Made by a program: the position numbers and the translations under genes
The notes under the pieces: model-generated
The model's database searches: none
The model's input: only the letters and a program-made list of their open reading frames with translations
What the model was told of the DNA's origin: nothing
DNA from: Alphaproteobacteria bacterium
GTDB taxonomy: Bacteria > Pseudomonadota > Alphaproteobacteria > DSM-16000 > Inquilinaceae
DNA: 64,000 bases
Direction of reading: 5' to 3'
NCBI GenBank assembly: GCA_028277405.1
Contig: JANQGH010000095.1
Coordinates: 24,862 to 88,861 of the forward strand
Shown here: positions 8,359 through 16,775 of the stretch, piece after piece
How the letters are laid out: each line of letters opens with the position of its first letter
Position numbering within the stretch: the stretch's first letter is position 1

Positions 8359-10023
8359 TCACCACCGCCTTTCAAAGCGCTTGCGCAGCCATACCGCCAG
8401 CGCGTTCATGCAAATCAGAAACACCAACAGCGTCATGATCGCCAACGACGTCTTGGCAACGAAGCCACGTTCGGGCGCGTCGGACCAGATATAGATCTGC
8501 ACCGGCAGCACCGTCGCGGGGCTGGTCAATCCTTCCGGCGTGGAGGTGATAAACGCCACCATGCCGACCATCAAGAGCGGGGCGGTCTCGCCCAGCGCCT
8601 GGGCCATGCCGATGATCGTGCCGGTCAGAATGCCGGGCATCGCCAACGGCAGCACGTGATGGGTCACGGTCTGCAGCCTCGACGCGCCCATGCCCAGCGC
8701 CGCCTCGCGGATCGATGGCGGCACTGCCTTCAGCGCCGCACGCGATGCGATGATGATGGTCGGCAAGGTCATCAGCGCCAGCACCATGCCGCCCACCAGC
8801 GGTGCCGAACGCGGCAGACCGAAGAACTGGATGAAAACCGCCAAGCCCAACAGGCCGAAGACGATCGACGGCACGGCCGCGAGGTTGTTGATGTTAACCT
8901 CGATCAAGTCGGTCAACCGGTTCTTGGGCGCGAACTCCTCAAGGTAGATCGCCGCGGACACGCCGATCGGGAAGCTGAGCAGCAGGGTTACCACCAGCGT
9001 GTAGAACGAACCGACAAGGGCGCCCCAAATGCCCGCGAGTTCCGGCTGGCGACTGTCCGCCGCGGTAAAGAACTGCGTGTTGAAGCGCGACGTAACCAGG
9101 CCGGCCTCTTCCAGGCCATCGAAGTAAGCGATCTGCGCGTCATTGACCCGGCGCTGGTCCTCGGGCAGGTCGCGATCGACAAAGTTTTTCGCCAGTTGAT
9201 CGAACTCGTCGGATAACGGCACCTCCAGTGAAACGGAGCTGCCAATCAGGCCGGGGTCGGCCAGGATCATCTGGCGCAGCTCGAAGCCGGCACCTGGACT
9301 GATGATGGCGCGGAGATCGCGGCGTGCGCGCCCTTCGACCTCGGGAAACAGCCGATACAGCGCATCGTTGGCGAGCGACTGGAAGTTGGATTGATTGACA
9401 ACTTCGTAAAACGGCAGGTTGACCGCTATGTCGAGGACCGGCCGGCCGTCCTGGACGACGATAACATCGTCGTCACGCAAGCGATCGATGGCCGACATCT
9501 GGTCATCGGTCAGCCTGCGATCCGCTTCGGGCGTCGAGCGGCTGATCTCGCCATTGACGTAGGCCTGGGCCTCGTCGGTCAGTTGCAACGTGACGTCGAT
9601 CCGCTCACCGCCGAGAACGGAGACATCCTCCAAAACGCGCTCGCTGATCACGCCGGCCGCATCGAACGGCATGATCGACATGATTTGGCGCTGGGCCTGG
9701 AAATCGCCGACGGCCTCGGGAAACAGCGACAGGATTTCCCGCTCGACGAACTGCATGTAGTTGTGATCGGCCGAGGCGACGAGCGGCTCGGGCGGTATTT
9801 CGATCTGCAACGTCAGATAGTTCTGGGTCAGGGCCGGGATCGCCCGGCTGCCGATGCTGATCAGCAGAATGGCCAGCATGCCGAGGCCCAGACAGATCGC
9901 GCCGATGCCGTAATACTTGAACCGCCGCTCGGCAGCGTAGCGCCGCCTCAGGCGACGCTGCGCATCTTCGGAGGTGTGGTGGCCGATCTTTACGGCCATC
10001 GCGTCGTGGGTCAGATCAGTCAT
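8359..10023 (-). CDS. pstA: Phosphate ABC transporter permease PstA, long form with N-terminal DUF3333-type domain
   Basis: 554 residues, about twice the length of E. coli PstA. Residues 1-60 hold a cytoplasmic start and one membrane span (YGIGAICLGLGMLAILLISIG). About 270 mostly hydrophilic residues follow that should lie in the periplasm. The canonical permease (about 340-550) comes last, with LPTIIIASRAALKAVPPSIR followed by EAALGMGAS, the EAA loop that docks on PstB. The extra domain is a known alphaproteobacterial variant of unknown role. It overlaps the pstC stop by 8 bases, and both permeases are enlarged in the same way. Confidence 0.94.
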   Translation of the reverse strand: MTDLTHDAMAVKIGHHTSEDAQRRLRRRYAAERRFKYYGIGAICLGLGMLAILLISIGSRAIPALTQNYLTLQIEIPPEPLVASADHNYMQFVEREILSLFPEAVGDFQAQRQIMSIMPFDAAGVISERVLEDVSVLGGERIDVTLQLTDEAQAYVNGEISRSTPEADRRLTDDQMSAIDRLRDDDVIVVQDGRPVLDIAVNLPFYEVVNQSNFQSLANDALYRLFPEVEGRARRDLRAIISPGAGFELRQMILADPGLIGSSVSLEVPLSDEFDQLAKNFVDRDLPEDQRRVNDAQIAYFDGLEEAGLVTSRFNTQFFTAADSRQPELAGIWGALVGSFYTLVVTLLLSFPIGVSAAIYLEEFAPKNRLTDLIEVNINNLAAVPSIVFGLLGLAVFIQFFGLPRSAPLVGGMVLALMTLPTIIIASRAALKAVPPSIREAALGMGASRLQTVTHHVLPLAMPGILTGTIIGMAQALGETAPLLMVGMVAFITSTPEGLTSPATVLPVQIYIWSDAPERGFVAKTSLAIMTLLVFLICMNALAVWLRKRFERRW

Positions 10024-11479
10024 ATTTTTCCCGATACTTCTTCACGACGCGCAGCGCGATCACGTTTAGACAGAGGGTGACGACGAACAGCATCAGACCC
10101 AGGGCAAAGGCGGACAGTGTCTTGGCACTGTCGAATTCCTGGTCGCCGACGAGAAGCGTGGCGATCTGAACGGTCACGGTGGTGACCGCAGCGAACGGGT
10201 TGACTGTCAGATTGGCTGCAAGCCCGGCCGCCATGACGACGATCATGGTTTCGCCGATGGCGCGGCTGACCGCCAGCAGGCAGGCGCCGACGATGCCCGG
10301 CAAGGCCGCCGGCAAGATCACCTGCCGGATGGTCTCCGACTTCGTCGCGCCCAATGCGGCTGACCCGTCACGCAGACTTTGCGGCACCGCATTGATGACA
10401 TCGTCCGACAGCGATGAGATGAACGGCACGATCATGATGCCCATGACGACGCCAGCGGCCAGCGCGCTGTTCGCCGAGACGTTCAGACCCACGGCCGCCC
10501 CGAGATCGCGAATGAACGGCGCCACCGTCAAGATGGCGAAGAACCCGTAGACGACGGTCGGAATGCCAGCGAGGATCTCAAGAACCGGCTTCACGCTGGC
10601 CCGCACCCGCGGCGGCGCGTAGTCCGACAGATAGATCGCACTCATCAGACCTACCGGCACGGCGACCAGCATGGCAATGGCGGCGATCAACAGCGTGCCG
10701 ACGAACAGGGGGATGGCACCGAACGCACCGGAAGATCCAACCTGATCGGCGCGGATGGCGATCTGAGGACTCCACTGGGTGCCGAACAGGAACTCCCAGA
10801 TCGGCACGATGCCGAAGAAACGCGCGCTTTCGAACAGCAGCGAAAGAACGATGCCGAGCGTGGTCAGGATGGCGATCGTCGAACAGATGATCAGAAAGAC
10901 GTTGATGATCGATTCAACGCGGTTGCGGGCGCGGAAATGCGGCGCCAGACGCCGCCGCGCCGTGTAGAGCCCCGCGCAGGCCAACCCAAGCCCAATGACA
11001 AGCAAGCCCCAGCTGGAGAGTTCGCCGAGACTGTTCATGTGCTCGGCAGGGCCGACCAGAATGCCCGCCACCGTCGGCGAAACAAAGCTGGAGCCGGCGG
11101 CGACGTTGACGATGTTGACCATCAGCAGTTCGACCTGCGGGCCGGTCAGCCCATCGGTGCCGCTCGCCGCGATGGCCTCCGCCTCCGCGGCGAACAGGTC
11201 GGCCGGCAGCATTTCCTGCGCCCAGGCGGTTACCGTCTCGGGCGGAATGGCCGATAGCACCATGTTATCGCGGACAATGGGTGCGATGGACAGCCAGACA
11301 AGAACCAGGATCAGCCCGGGCACGGCCGCCCAGATGGCGACATACATGCCGTAATAGCTGGGCACCGAATGCAGGCTGGCCGCCCTGCCGTCCGCCGACG
11401 CAACGGCACGGCTCCGCCCGAGATAGTAGCCCGCGAGTCCGAGAATCAGCAGGGCAACGATTAGCACCCAGGTTTGCAT
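10016..11479 (-). CDS. pstC: Phosphate ABC transporter permease PstC, long form
   Basis: 487 residues instead of the usual 300-320. An N-terminal extension (about 1-180) contains three membrane spans and a loop, followed by the permease domain (about 215-480). The EAA-type docking loop DDVINAVPQSLRDGSAALGA is clear, and ASVKPVLEILAGIPTVVYGF is the characteristic PstC pore segment. With PstA it forms the phosphate channel. The start ATG 11479 lies 126 bases after pstS, across a strong hairpin that probably lowers permease expression relative to the binding protein. Confidence 0.95.
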   Translation of the reverse strand: MQTWVLIVALLILGLAGYYLGRSRAVASADGRAASLHSVPSYYGMYVAIWAAVPGLILVLVWLSIAPIVRDNMVLSAIPPETVTAWAQEMLPADLFAAEAEAIAASGTDGLTGPQVELLMVNIVNVAAGSSFVSPTVAGILVGPAEHMNSLGELSSWGLLVIGLGLACAGLYTARRRLAPHFRARNRVESIINVFLIICSTIAILTTLGIVLSLLFESARFFGIVPIWEFLFGTQWSPQIAIRADQVGSSGAFGAIPLFVGTLLIAAIAMLVAVPVGLMSAIYLSDYAPPRVRASVKPVLEILAGIPTVVYGFFAILTVAPFIRDLGAAVGLNVSANSALAAGVVMGIMIVPFISSLSDDVINAVPQSLRDGSAALGATKSETIRQVILPAALPGIVGACLLAVSRAIGETMIVVMAAGLAANLTVNPFAAVTTVTVQIATLLVGDQEFDSAKTLSAFALGLMLFVVTLCLNVIALRVVKKYREKYD

Positions 11480-11556
11480 CGCTGACCTCTGTTATCGCCC
11501 GGATGCAACGCCCCGGGCCTTTGTTGGCTCAAGCTGACCACTTGAGTTCGAAAATC

Positions 11557-11587
11557 GGGGGAGGCGCGGCTTGTCCACGCCTCCCCC
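11557..11587 (-). terminator. Intercistronic hairpin between pstS and pstC
   Basis: Perfect 10-base arms GGGGGAGGCG and CGCCTCCCCC with an 11-base loop, starting 18 bases after the pstS stop. On the minus strand the stem is followed by GATTTTC, a weak T-run. This fits a partial terminator or RNA-stabilising 3' end that gives more PstS than membrane components. Confidence 0.65.
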
Positions 11588-11605
11588 TCAAACCGGTTTC
11601 CGCAA

Positions 11606-12649
11606 TCAGCTGCTCGGCTCGAACGGCGCGAGGTTGTTGACGTTGGACCGCATGACCGACCGCTCGTCTTCCGTCAGGGGAATCAGGCCGACCTCGACCA
11701 GATAGCCTTCGTCGCCGAGCGACCGGTCGCTGGTGTATTCGGCGATGAACTCGCGCATGCCGGGGATCACGCCGACATGCTGGTCCTTGACGTAGACGAA
11801 CAGCGAGCGGGAGACGCCGTACTCGCCCGAAGCGATGTTCTCGAACGTCGGCTCGACACCGTTCACCGTGGCGCCCTGGATAACGTCGCTGTTCTCCTCC
11901 AGGAAGGAGAAGCCAAAGATGCCGATCGCCTCAGGCGTCGACTGCAGGCGCTGGACGATCAGGTTGTCGTTCTCGCCGGCCTCGACGAACAGGCCGTCCT
12001 CGCGCAGGGTCGCGCAGACGGAGTCAAACCGATCCTCATCGGTGTCTTCCAGCGCGGCGATGGCGGGGAAGTCCTCGCACGCCTCCTCCATGACCAGCTC
12101 GACGAAGGCGTCGCGGGTGCCGGACGTCGGCGGCGGGCCGAGCACCAGGATTTCCTGCTCCGGCAGTGACGGATCGATGTCCGACCACATGATGTAGGGG
12201 TTCGACACGATCTCGCCGTTGACCTCGACCTCGGCGGCAAGGGCGTTGAAGATCTGGTCCTTGGTCAGGGCCAGCGCCGGCGATTGGCGCGAGTTGGCCA
12301 GCACGATGCCGTCAAAGCCGATCATCATCTCGGTGATGTCGCCGACGCCATTTTCCTGGCAGCTGACGAATTCCGATTCACGCATCGGGCGCGACGCGCC
12401 GGTGAAGTCGGGCGTGGCTTCGCCGACGCCCTCGCAGAACAGGCGCATGCCGCCGCCCGTGCCGGTCGACTCGATGATCGGGGCCGGGAAGTTGGTCGAT
12501 TGAGAGAAACGCTCGATCACCACCGAGGTGAACGGAAACACGGTAGAGGACCCGACGATCCGGATCTCATCGCGCTGAGCAAACGCATTCGAACTGACGG
12601 CCAGCGCCGCGAAACCGGCGACCGTCGCGAGGGCAATGGACTTCTTCAT
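11606..12649 (-). CDS. pstS: Phosphate ABC transporter periplasmic binding protein PstS
   Basis: 347 residues with a clear signal peptide (KKSIALATVAGFAALAVSSNAFAQ, cut near residue 24). The mature start RDEIRIVGSSTVFPFTSVV holds the phosphate-binding SSTV loop, and later GTGGGMRLFCEG and PTSGTRDAFVEL supply further ligands; the spacing and Cys content are those of the alphaproteobacterial PstS type. It binds inorganic phosphate with high affinity and hands it to PstC/PstA. GGAGGTCTTCA precedes the ATG. The gene lies directly behind a Pho box (12772-12804). Confidence 0.96.
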   Translation of the reverse strand: MKKSIALATVAGFAALAVSSNAFAQRDEIRIVGSSTVFPFTSVVIERFSQSTNFPAPIIESTGTGGGMRLFCEGVGEATPDFTGASRPMRESEFVSCQENGVGDITEMMIGFDGIVLANSRQSPALALTKDQIFNALAAEVEVNGEIVSNPYIMWSDIDPSLPEQEILVLGPPPTSGTRDAFVELVMEEACEDFPAIAALEDTDEDRFDSVCATLREDGLFVEAGENDNLIVQRLQSTPEAIGIFGFSFLEENSDVIQGATVNGVEPTFENIASGEYGVSRSLFVYVKDQHVGVIPGMREFIAEYTSDRSLGDEGYLVEVGLIPLTEDERSVMRSNVNNLAPFEPSS

Positions 12650-12715
12650 TGAAGACCTCCGCTATGGGAAAGGCGTGGCGCGATCCTCCGGGGGGCAGGT
12701 ATCGCAGTCTGTGGA

Positions 12716-12747
12716 CGACCCCGGACCGAATTCCGGCGTCGGGGTCG
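12716..12747 (-). other. Inverted repeat in the pstS leader
   Basis: Eight-base arms CGACCCCG and CGGGGTCG enclose 16 bases, between the Pho box and the pstS ribosome-binding site. If the message starts just after the Pho box, this would fold in the 5' untranslated region. No T-run follows, so it is not a terminator; a role in stability or translation is a guess. Confidence 0.4.
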
Positions 12748-12771
12748 GACCGTAATCCGCAACGGCGATCA

Positions 12772-12804
12772 ATTTACGACAGTTTGATTACGCTTTTTTT
12801 ACAG
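12772..12804 (-). promoter_or_regulatory. Pho box (three 11-base repeats) upstream of pstS
   Basis: On the minus strand three consecutive 11-mers read CTGTAAAAAAA, GCGTAATCAAA and CTGTCGTAAAT. They match the PhoB half-site pattern (CTGTCATAAAT) at the CTGT and A/T-rich positions, with the middle repeat weakest. The first repeat includes the last sense codon and the TAA stop of phoR. It lies 123 bases before the pstS ATG, in the right place to activate pstSCAB-phoU-phoB during phosphate starvation. Confidence 0.75.
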
Positions 12805-14250
12805 CGCGGCCGACTGTTGCGGCGGCGCGGCCGAGCCCTTTGCCGAGGCCGCGATCGGCAGGTAAACCGTGAACGTGCTGCCCTCGCCCAAGGTGCTTTC
12901 AACAGCAAAGCGGCCCCGGTGCCGGCTGACGATGTGCTTGACGATCGCAAGACCAAGGCCCGTGCCGCCCAGCGACCGGCTGCGCGCGGGATCGACCCGG
13001 AAAAAGCGTTCGGTCAGGCGCGGAATATGGTCCTTCTCGATGCCTTGGCCCCGATCGGCGACGGAAATCGCCAAAGTCCGCCGGCGGCCGGTCCGCTCGA
13101 CCCTGGCTGCGACCGTGATCTCGGTATCCTCTCGGCCGTATTTGAGCGCGTTGTCGAGCAGGTTCTGAAACACCTGCGCCAGTTGATCGGCATCGCCGTA
13201 TACGGTCGGCAAGGTGTCCGGCACGTGAAACCGAATCGGCATCTTCCGTTCGCGGGCCGTCAGCTCCAGGCCGTCGATAACCCCTTTGATCACCGGGACC
13301 AGCGAGATCGGCTCCACCGGTGGCGTGTGTTCGTCTTGCTCAATGCGCGACAAGGACATCAGGTCGCTGACCAGCCTGGTCATGCGATGGGCTTGCTCAT
13401 CCATGATGCCGAGGAACCGGTCGCGGGCCTCCGCATCCTCGCGCGCCGGCCCGCGCAGCGTCTCGATAAAGCCGACCAGCGCGGAAAGAGGCGTGCGCAG
13501 TTCGTGGCTGGCATTGGCGACAAAGTCGGCGCGCAGCTGCTCGGACCGCTTCAGGCTCGTGATGTCGTGAAAGGTGACGACCGCCGCGGGGCCGGCTTCC
13601 GCCAACTCGCCCTGCCCGGTGTCGGTACCGGGCTCGCGCAGCGGCACGATCCGGACCTCAAAAGCCTGCTCGACGGGGACCGGCTGCGTAATCTCCAGCG
13701 ACCGCGGGCGACCATCGGCCAGCGTCGCGTCCAGTGACGCCAGAACGTCGGGATGGCGCAGCATGACCGACACGTCGCGGCCATCCGGCGCCTCGCCGAA
13801 GAGCTGAACCGAGCTTTCGTTGGCGCGCGCGACGGTGCGATTGCCGTTGACAATGAGCAGTGGATCGTCGAGCGCGTCGATCACCTGATTCAGGTTCGAA
13901 AGGCCCCGTTCCAGCCGGCCTTCCCGCTGCAGCCAGGACCGCCGCAGCCGGACGATCTCACCCAACAGGTTGCGGCCGGCCTCGCTGCCCAGTTTTGGCT
14001 GACGCGGTTCGTTCGCTGCGGGCGGGGGTGTACTGTTCAGAAGCTGAAGGTACCGGCGCAGGCTCGACGCGTCTCGATAGTAGATCAGCGTCAAGGCACC
14101 AACCGCGCAAACGACGACGAGCCCCGCCGCCGCCGCCGACCCCTGGTCCAGCCCGGCCCAGATCGCCAGGCCGGCAAGCACCAACAGCCCCGGCAGGGAA
14201 AAGAGGATCGTCAGTCCGATCCAGCGACCGATGGAGAAGCTCGAGGGCAT
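12799..14250 (-). CDS. phoR: Phosphate regulon sensor histidine kinase PhoR
   Basis: 483 residues. Two membrane spans (about 10-33 and 38-57) with almost no periplasmic loop, a PAS domain (about 115-235), the dimerisation/phosphoacceptor helix with His249 in FVANASHELRTP, and a HATPase domain (N-box LLDNALKYG, G-boxes DRGQGIEK and GGTGLGLAIVKHI). The missing sensory loop is typical of PhoR, which senses through PstSCAB and PhoU. It stands first in the cluster, whereas in many relatives phoR is next to phoB at the other end; its stop codon is part of the Pho box driving pstS. Confidence 0.95.
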   Translation of the reverse strand: MPSSFSIGRWIGLTILFSLPGLLVLAGLAIWAGLDQGSAAAAGLVVVCAVGALTLIYYRDASSLRRYLQLLNSTPPPAANEPRQPKLGSEAGRNLLGEIVRLRRSWLQREGRLERGLSNLNQVIDALDDPLLIVNGNRTVARANESSVQLFGEAPDGRDVSVMLRHPDVLASLDATLADGRPRSLEITQPVPVEQAFEVRIVPLREPGTDTGQGELAEAGPAAVVTFHDITSLKRSEQLRADFVANASHELRTPLSALVGFIETLRGPAREDAEARDRFLGIMDEQAHRMTRLVSDLMSLSRIEQDEHTPPVEPISLVPVIKGVIDGLELTARERKMPIRFHVPDTLPTVYGDADQLAQVFQNLLDNALKYGREDTEITVAARVERTGRRRTLAISVADRGQGIEKDHIPRLTERFFRVDPARSRSLGGTGLGLAIVKHIVSRHRGRFAVESTLGEGSTFTVYLPIAASAKGSAAPPQQSAAL

Positions 14251-14321
14251 TTCGGGGGTGTCACCCTCAAAAAGTCTACCTTTGTCTATGGTGATGCAGG
14301 TTGACGCCAGGGCGAGGGACA

Positions 14322-14343
14322 GACAACCGCATTTTTATGACAA
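14322..14343 (-). promoter_or_regulatory. Possible Pho half-site upstream of phoR
   Basis: TTGTCATAAAA on the minus strand (14333-14343) is an almost perfect PhoB half-site, 83 bases before the phoR ATG. The adjoining 11-mer (TGCGGTTGTCT) does not match well, so this is one good half-site at most. It would fit autoregulation of phoR. Confidence 0.4.
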
Positions 14344-14361
14344 TTCGCCATATCGATCCGG

Positions 14362-16629
14362 TCAGTTCTGGCGAGCCACGGCGTCGCGGGCTGCCAACGC
14401 CGCCGCCGTAACCAACTCGTTCACGGTTGCGCCCATCTGAACGATTTGCACGGGCTTGGCAAGACCAATCAGCAGCGGCCCCATCAGGCTGGCACCACCC
14501 ATCTTCTGCAGCATCTTGGCCCCGATGTTGGCGGCATGCAGCGCCGGCATCACCAGCACGTTGGCCGGCCCGGTCAAGCGGCAGAACGGGTAAAGCCGCT
14601 GCATCAGATCGTAGTCCAGCGCGACCTCGGCCGACATTTCTCCGTCATATTCAAAGTCTTGGCCCCGCTCATCCATCAATGCGACCGCGTCGCGCACATG
14701 CTGGGCGCGCTCTCGCATCGGCTGGCCGAAATTCGAGAAGGACAAAAACGCCACCCTCGGCTCGACACCCATTTGGCGCGCCTTGGCGGCACATTGTATG
14801 GCGATGTCGACCAGTTGATCGGGTTCCGGACGTTCATGCACGGTCGTGTCGGCGATGAATACCGTCCGGCCCCGCGCCACGAGTATGGACAGGCCGAAAA
14901 CGATGTGATCCGGCAAGGGCCCCATGACACGGCTGACGTCTTGGAACGACACGGCAAAGCTGCGTGTCAGTCCGGTGACCATGGCATCTGCGTCGCCCAG
15001 GGCAACCATGCAGGCGGCAAAGACATTACGGTTCTGGTTGACCATCCGCTGCGCGTCGCGCTGCAGGACACCTCTGCGCTGCAGCCGGCTGTACACCAGG
15101 TCGCGGTACTTCTCATTGTGCCGGCTCAAGGCGGCGTTGTGGATCTCGACCGGGCGGACGCCGTGCAGACCCAATCGTGCCATCGTCTCCTTCACCCGTT
15201 CCTCGCGGCCGATCAGGATCGGCTCGCCGTAGCCGGCATTGCGATAGGCCAGGGCCGCACGGATCGTGCGCTCCTCCTCGCCTTCCGCGAAGACCACCCG
15301 CTGCGGCGACGACCGCACCTTCTCGAAGATCAACTGCATGCTGTCGACCGTCGGGTCCAGGCGGGACCGCAACGTCTGGCGATAGGTCTCCATATCGGCG
15401 ATCGGGCGGCGGGCGACGCCACTGTCCATCGCGGCCTTGGCAACCGCCGGCGGCACCGCGCCGATCAGACGCGGGTCGAACGGCACGGGGATCAGATACT
15501 CCGGCCCGTAGCGCAGCCGCCGTCCCGCGTAGGCCTGGTCGACCTCGTCGGGCACGTCTTCCCGTGCCAACTCGGCCAGTGCCTCGGCCGCTGCGATCTT
15601 CATGTCTTCGTTGATGGTGCTGGCATGAACGTCCAGCGCACCCCGGAAGATGTAGGGAAAGCCGAGGACGTTGTTGACCTGATTGTGGAAGTCCGACCGG
15701 CCGGTGGCGATGATCGCGTCGGAACGAATCTCTTTCACCTCGTCCGGCAGAATCTCAGGATCCGGGTTGGCGAGCGCGAAGATGATGGGCTGGTCGGCCA
15801 TGGACTTGACCATCGCCTTGGTCAGCGCGCCCGCAACCGAAACGCCGATGAAGACATCCGCGCCGTCGACCGCCTCGGCAAGGGTCCGCGCCTCGGTTTC
15901 GACCGCGTGGGCGGCCTTCCATTGGTTCATGCCCTGCTCGCGCCCCTGGAAGACCACGCCCTTGCTGTCGCAGAGAATGACCTGGTCCGCCGGCAGGCCC
16001 ATCGACTTGAACAGCTCCACCGACGCGATGGCGGCTGCACCAGCGCCATTGATCACCATGCGAATGTCGTCGATCGAACGGCCGGTGAGATCCAGCGCGT
16101 TGATCAGACCGGCGGCCGCGATGATGGCGGTGCCGTGCTGATCGTCGTGAAAGACCGGGATGTCGAGCAGCTCGCGCAGGCGCGCCTCGATGATGAAGCA
16201 GTCCGGCGCCTTGATATCTTCCAGGTTGATGCCGCCGAAGCTGGGGCCGAGATAGCGCACGCAATTGACGAAGGCGTCGACATCATGGGTGTCGACCTCG
16301 AGATCGATGCCGTCCACGTCGGCGAACCGCTTGAACAGGACGGCCTTGCCCTCCATGACCGGTTTGGAGGCCAGCGCGCCCAAATCGCCCAGGCCCAAGA
16401 CGGCGGAGCCGTTGGAGATCACGGCGACCACATTGCCCTTGGCGGTGAAATCGTAGGCGGTGGCGGGATCGTCGCAAATGCGCAAGCACGGGGCCGCCAC
16501 GCCGGGGGAATAGGCCAGCGCCAGGTCCCGCTGTGTGGTCAGCGGCTTGGTCGGCGCGATTTCCAGCTTCCCGGGGCGGCCTGCGGCGTGCAGGGCCAAG
16601 GCCTCTTTCTCTAGCGATCTGCCGGGCAT
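14362..16629 (-). CDS. maeB: NADP-dependent malic enzyme fused to phosphotransacetylase-like domain
   Basis: 755 residues from ATG 16629 (GGAGG about 10 bases upstream); an in-frame TTG at 16662 has no ribosome-binding site. The N-terminal malic enzyme (about 15-420) shows TRDLALAYSPGVAAPCL and the nucleotide-binding INGAGAAAIASVELF. The C-terminal phosphotransacetylase-like domain (about 430-750) holds VFAEGEEERTIRAA and a PTA-type end. The enzyme decarboxylates malate to pyruvate in the cytoplasm; in the fused family the C-terminal domain acts as an acetyl-CoA-responsive regulatory part rather than an active transferase. The gene is divergent from an HpcH/HpaI aldolase. Confidence 0.95.
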   Translation of the reverse strand: MPGRSLEKEALALHAAGRPGKLEIAPTKPLTTQRDLALAYSPGVAAPCLRICDDPATAYDFTAKGNVVAVISNGSAVLGLGDLGALASKPVMEGKAVLFKRFADVDGIDLEVDTHDVDAFVNCVRYLGPSFGGINLEDIKAPDCFIIEARLRELLDIPVFHDDQHGTAIIAAAGLINALDLTGRSIDDIRMVINGAGAAAIASVELFKSMGLPADQVILCDSKGVVFQGREQGMNQWKAAHAVETEARTLAEAVDGADVFIGVSVAGALTKAMVKSMADQPIIFALANPDPEILPDEVKEIRSDAIIATGRSDFHNQVNNVLGFPYIFRGALDVHASTINEDMKIAAAEALAELAREDVPDEVDQAYAGRRLRYGPEYLIPVPFDPRLIGAVPPAVAKAAMDSGVARRPIADMETYRQTLRSRLDPTVDSMQLIFEKVRSSPQRVVFAEGEEERTIRAALAYRNAGYGEPILIGREERVKETMARLGLHGVRPVEIHNAALSRHNEKYRDLVYSRLQRRGVLQRDAQRMVNQNRNVFAACMVALGDADAMVTGLTRSFAVSFQDVSRVMGPLPDHIVFGLSILVARGRTVFIADTTVHERPEPDQLVDIAIQCAAKARQMGVEPRVAFLSFSNFGQPMRERAQHVRDAVALMDERGQDFEYDGEMSAEVALDYDLMQRLYPFCRLTGPANVLVMPALHAANIGAKMLQKMGGASLMGPLLIGLAKPVQIVQMGATVNELVTAAALAARDAVARQN

Positions 16630-16775
16630 GGTGGCCTGCGCCTCCGTTTGGTTTGTGGCCAAACAGTGGGCACCAGCGTGTGCGGGAGGTCAAGCCCGGC
16701 CCTGTCGCACCGCCCCGGCGACCGCTGGACAGGCATCGCGGGTTGGCATATCTGTCCCCCGCCGAAACAGGAAAG

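Noticed and set aside
14446..16614. 722-codon frame antisense to the malic enzyme gene
   Set aside because: No motif, odd composition (His/Gln/Arg-rich), and full overlap with a strongly supported maeB gene on the other strand.
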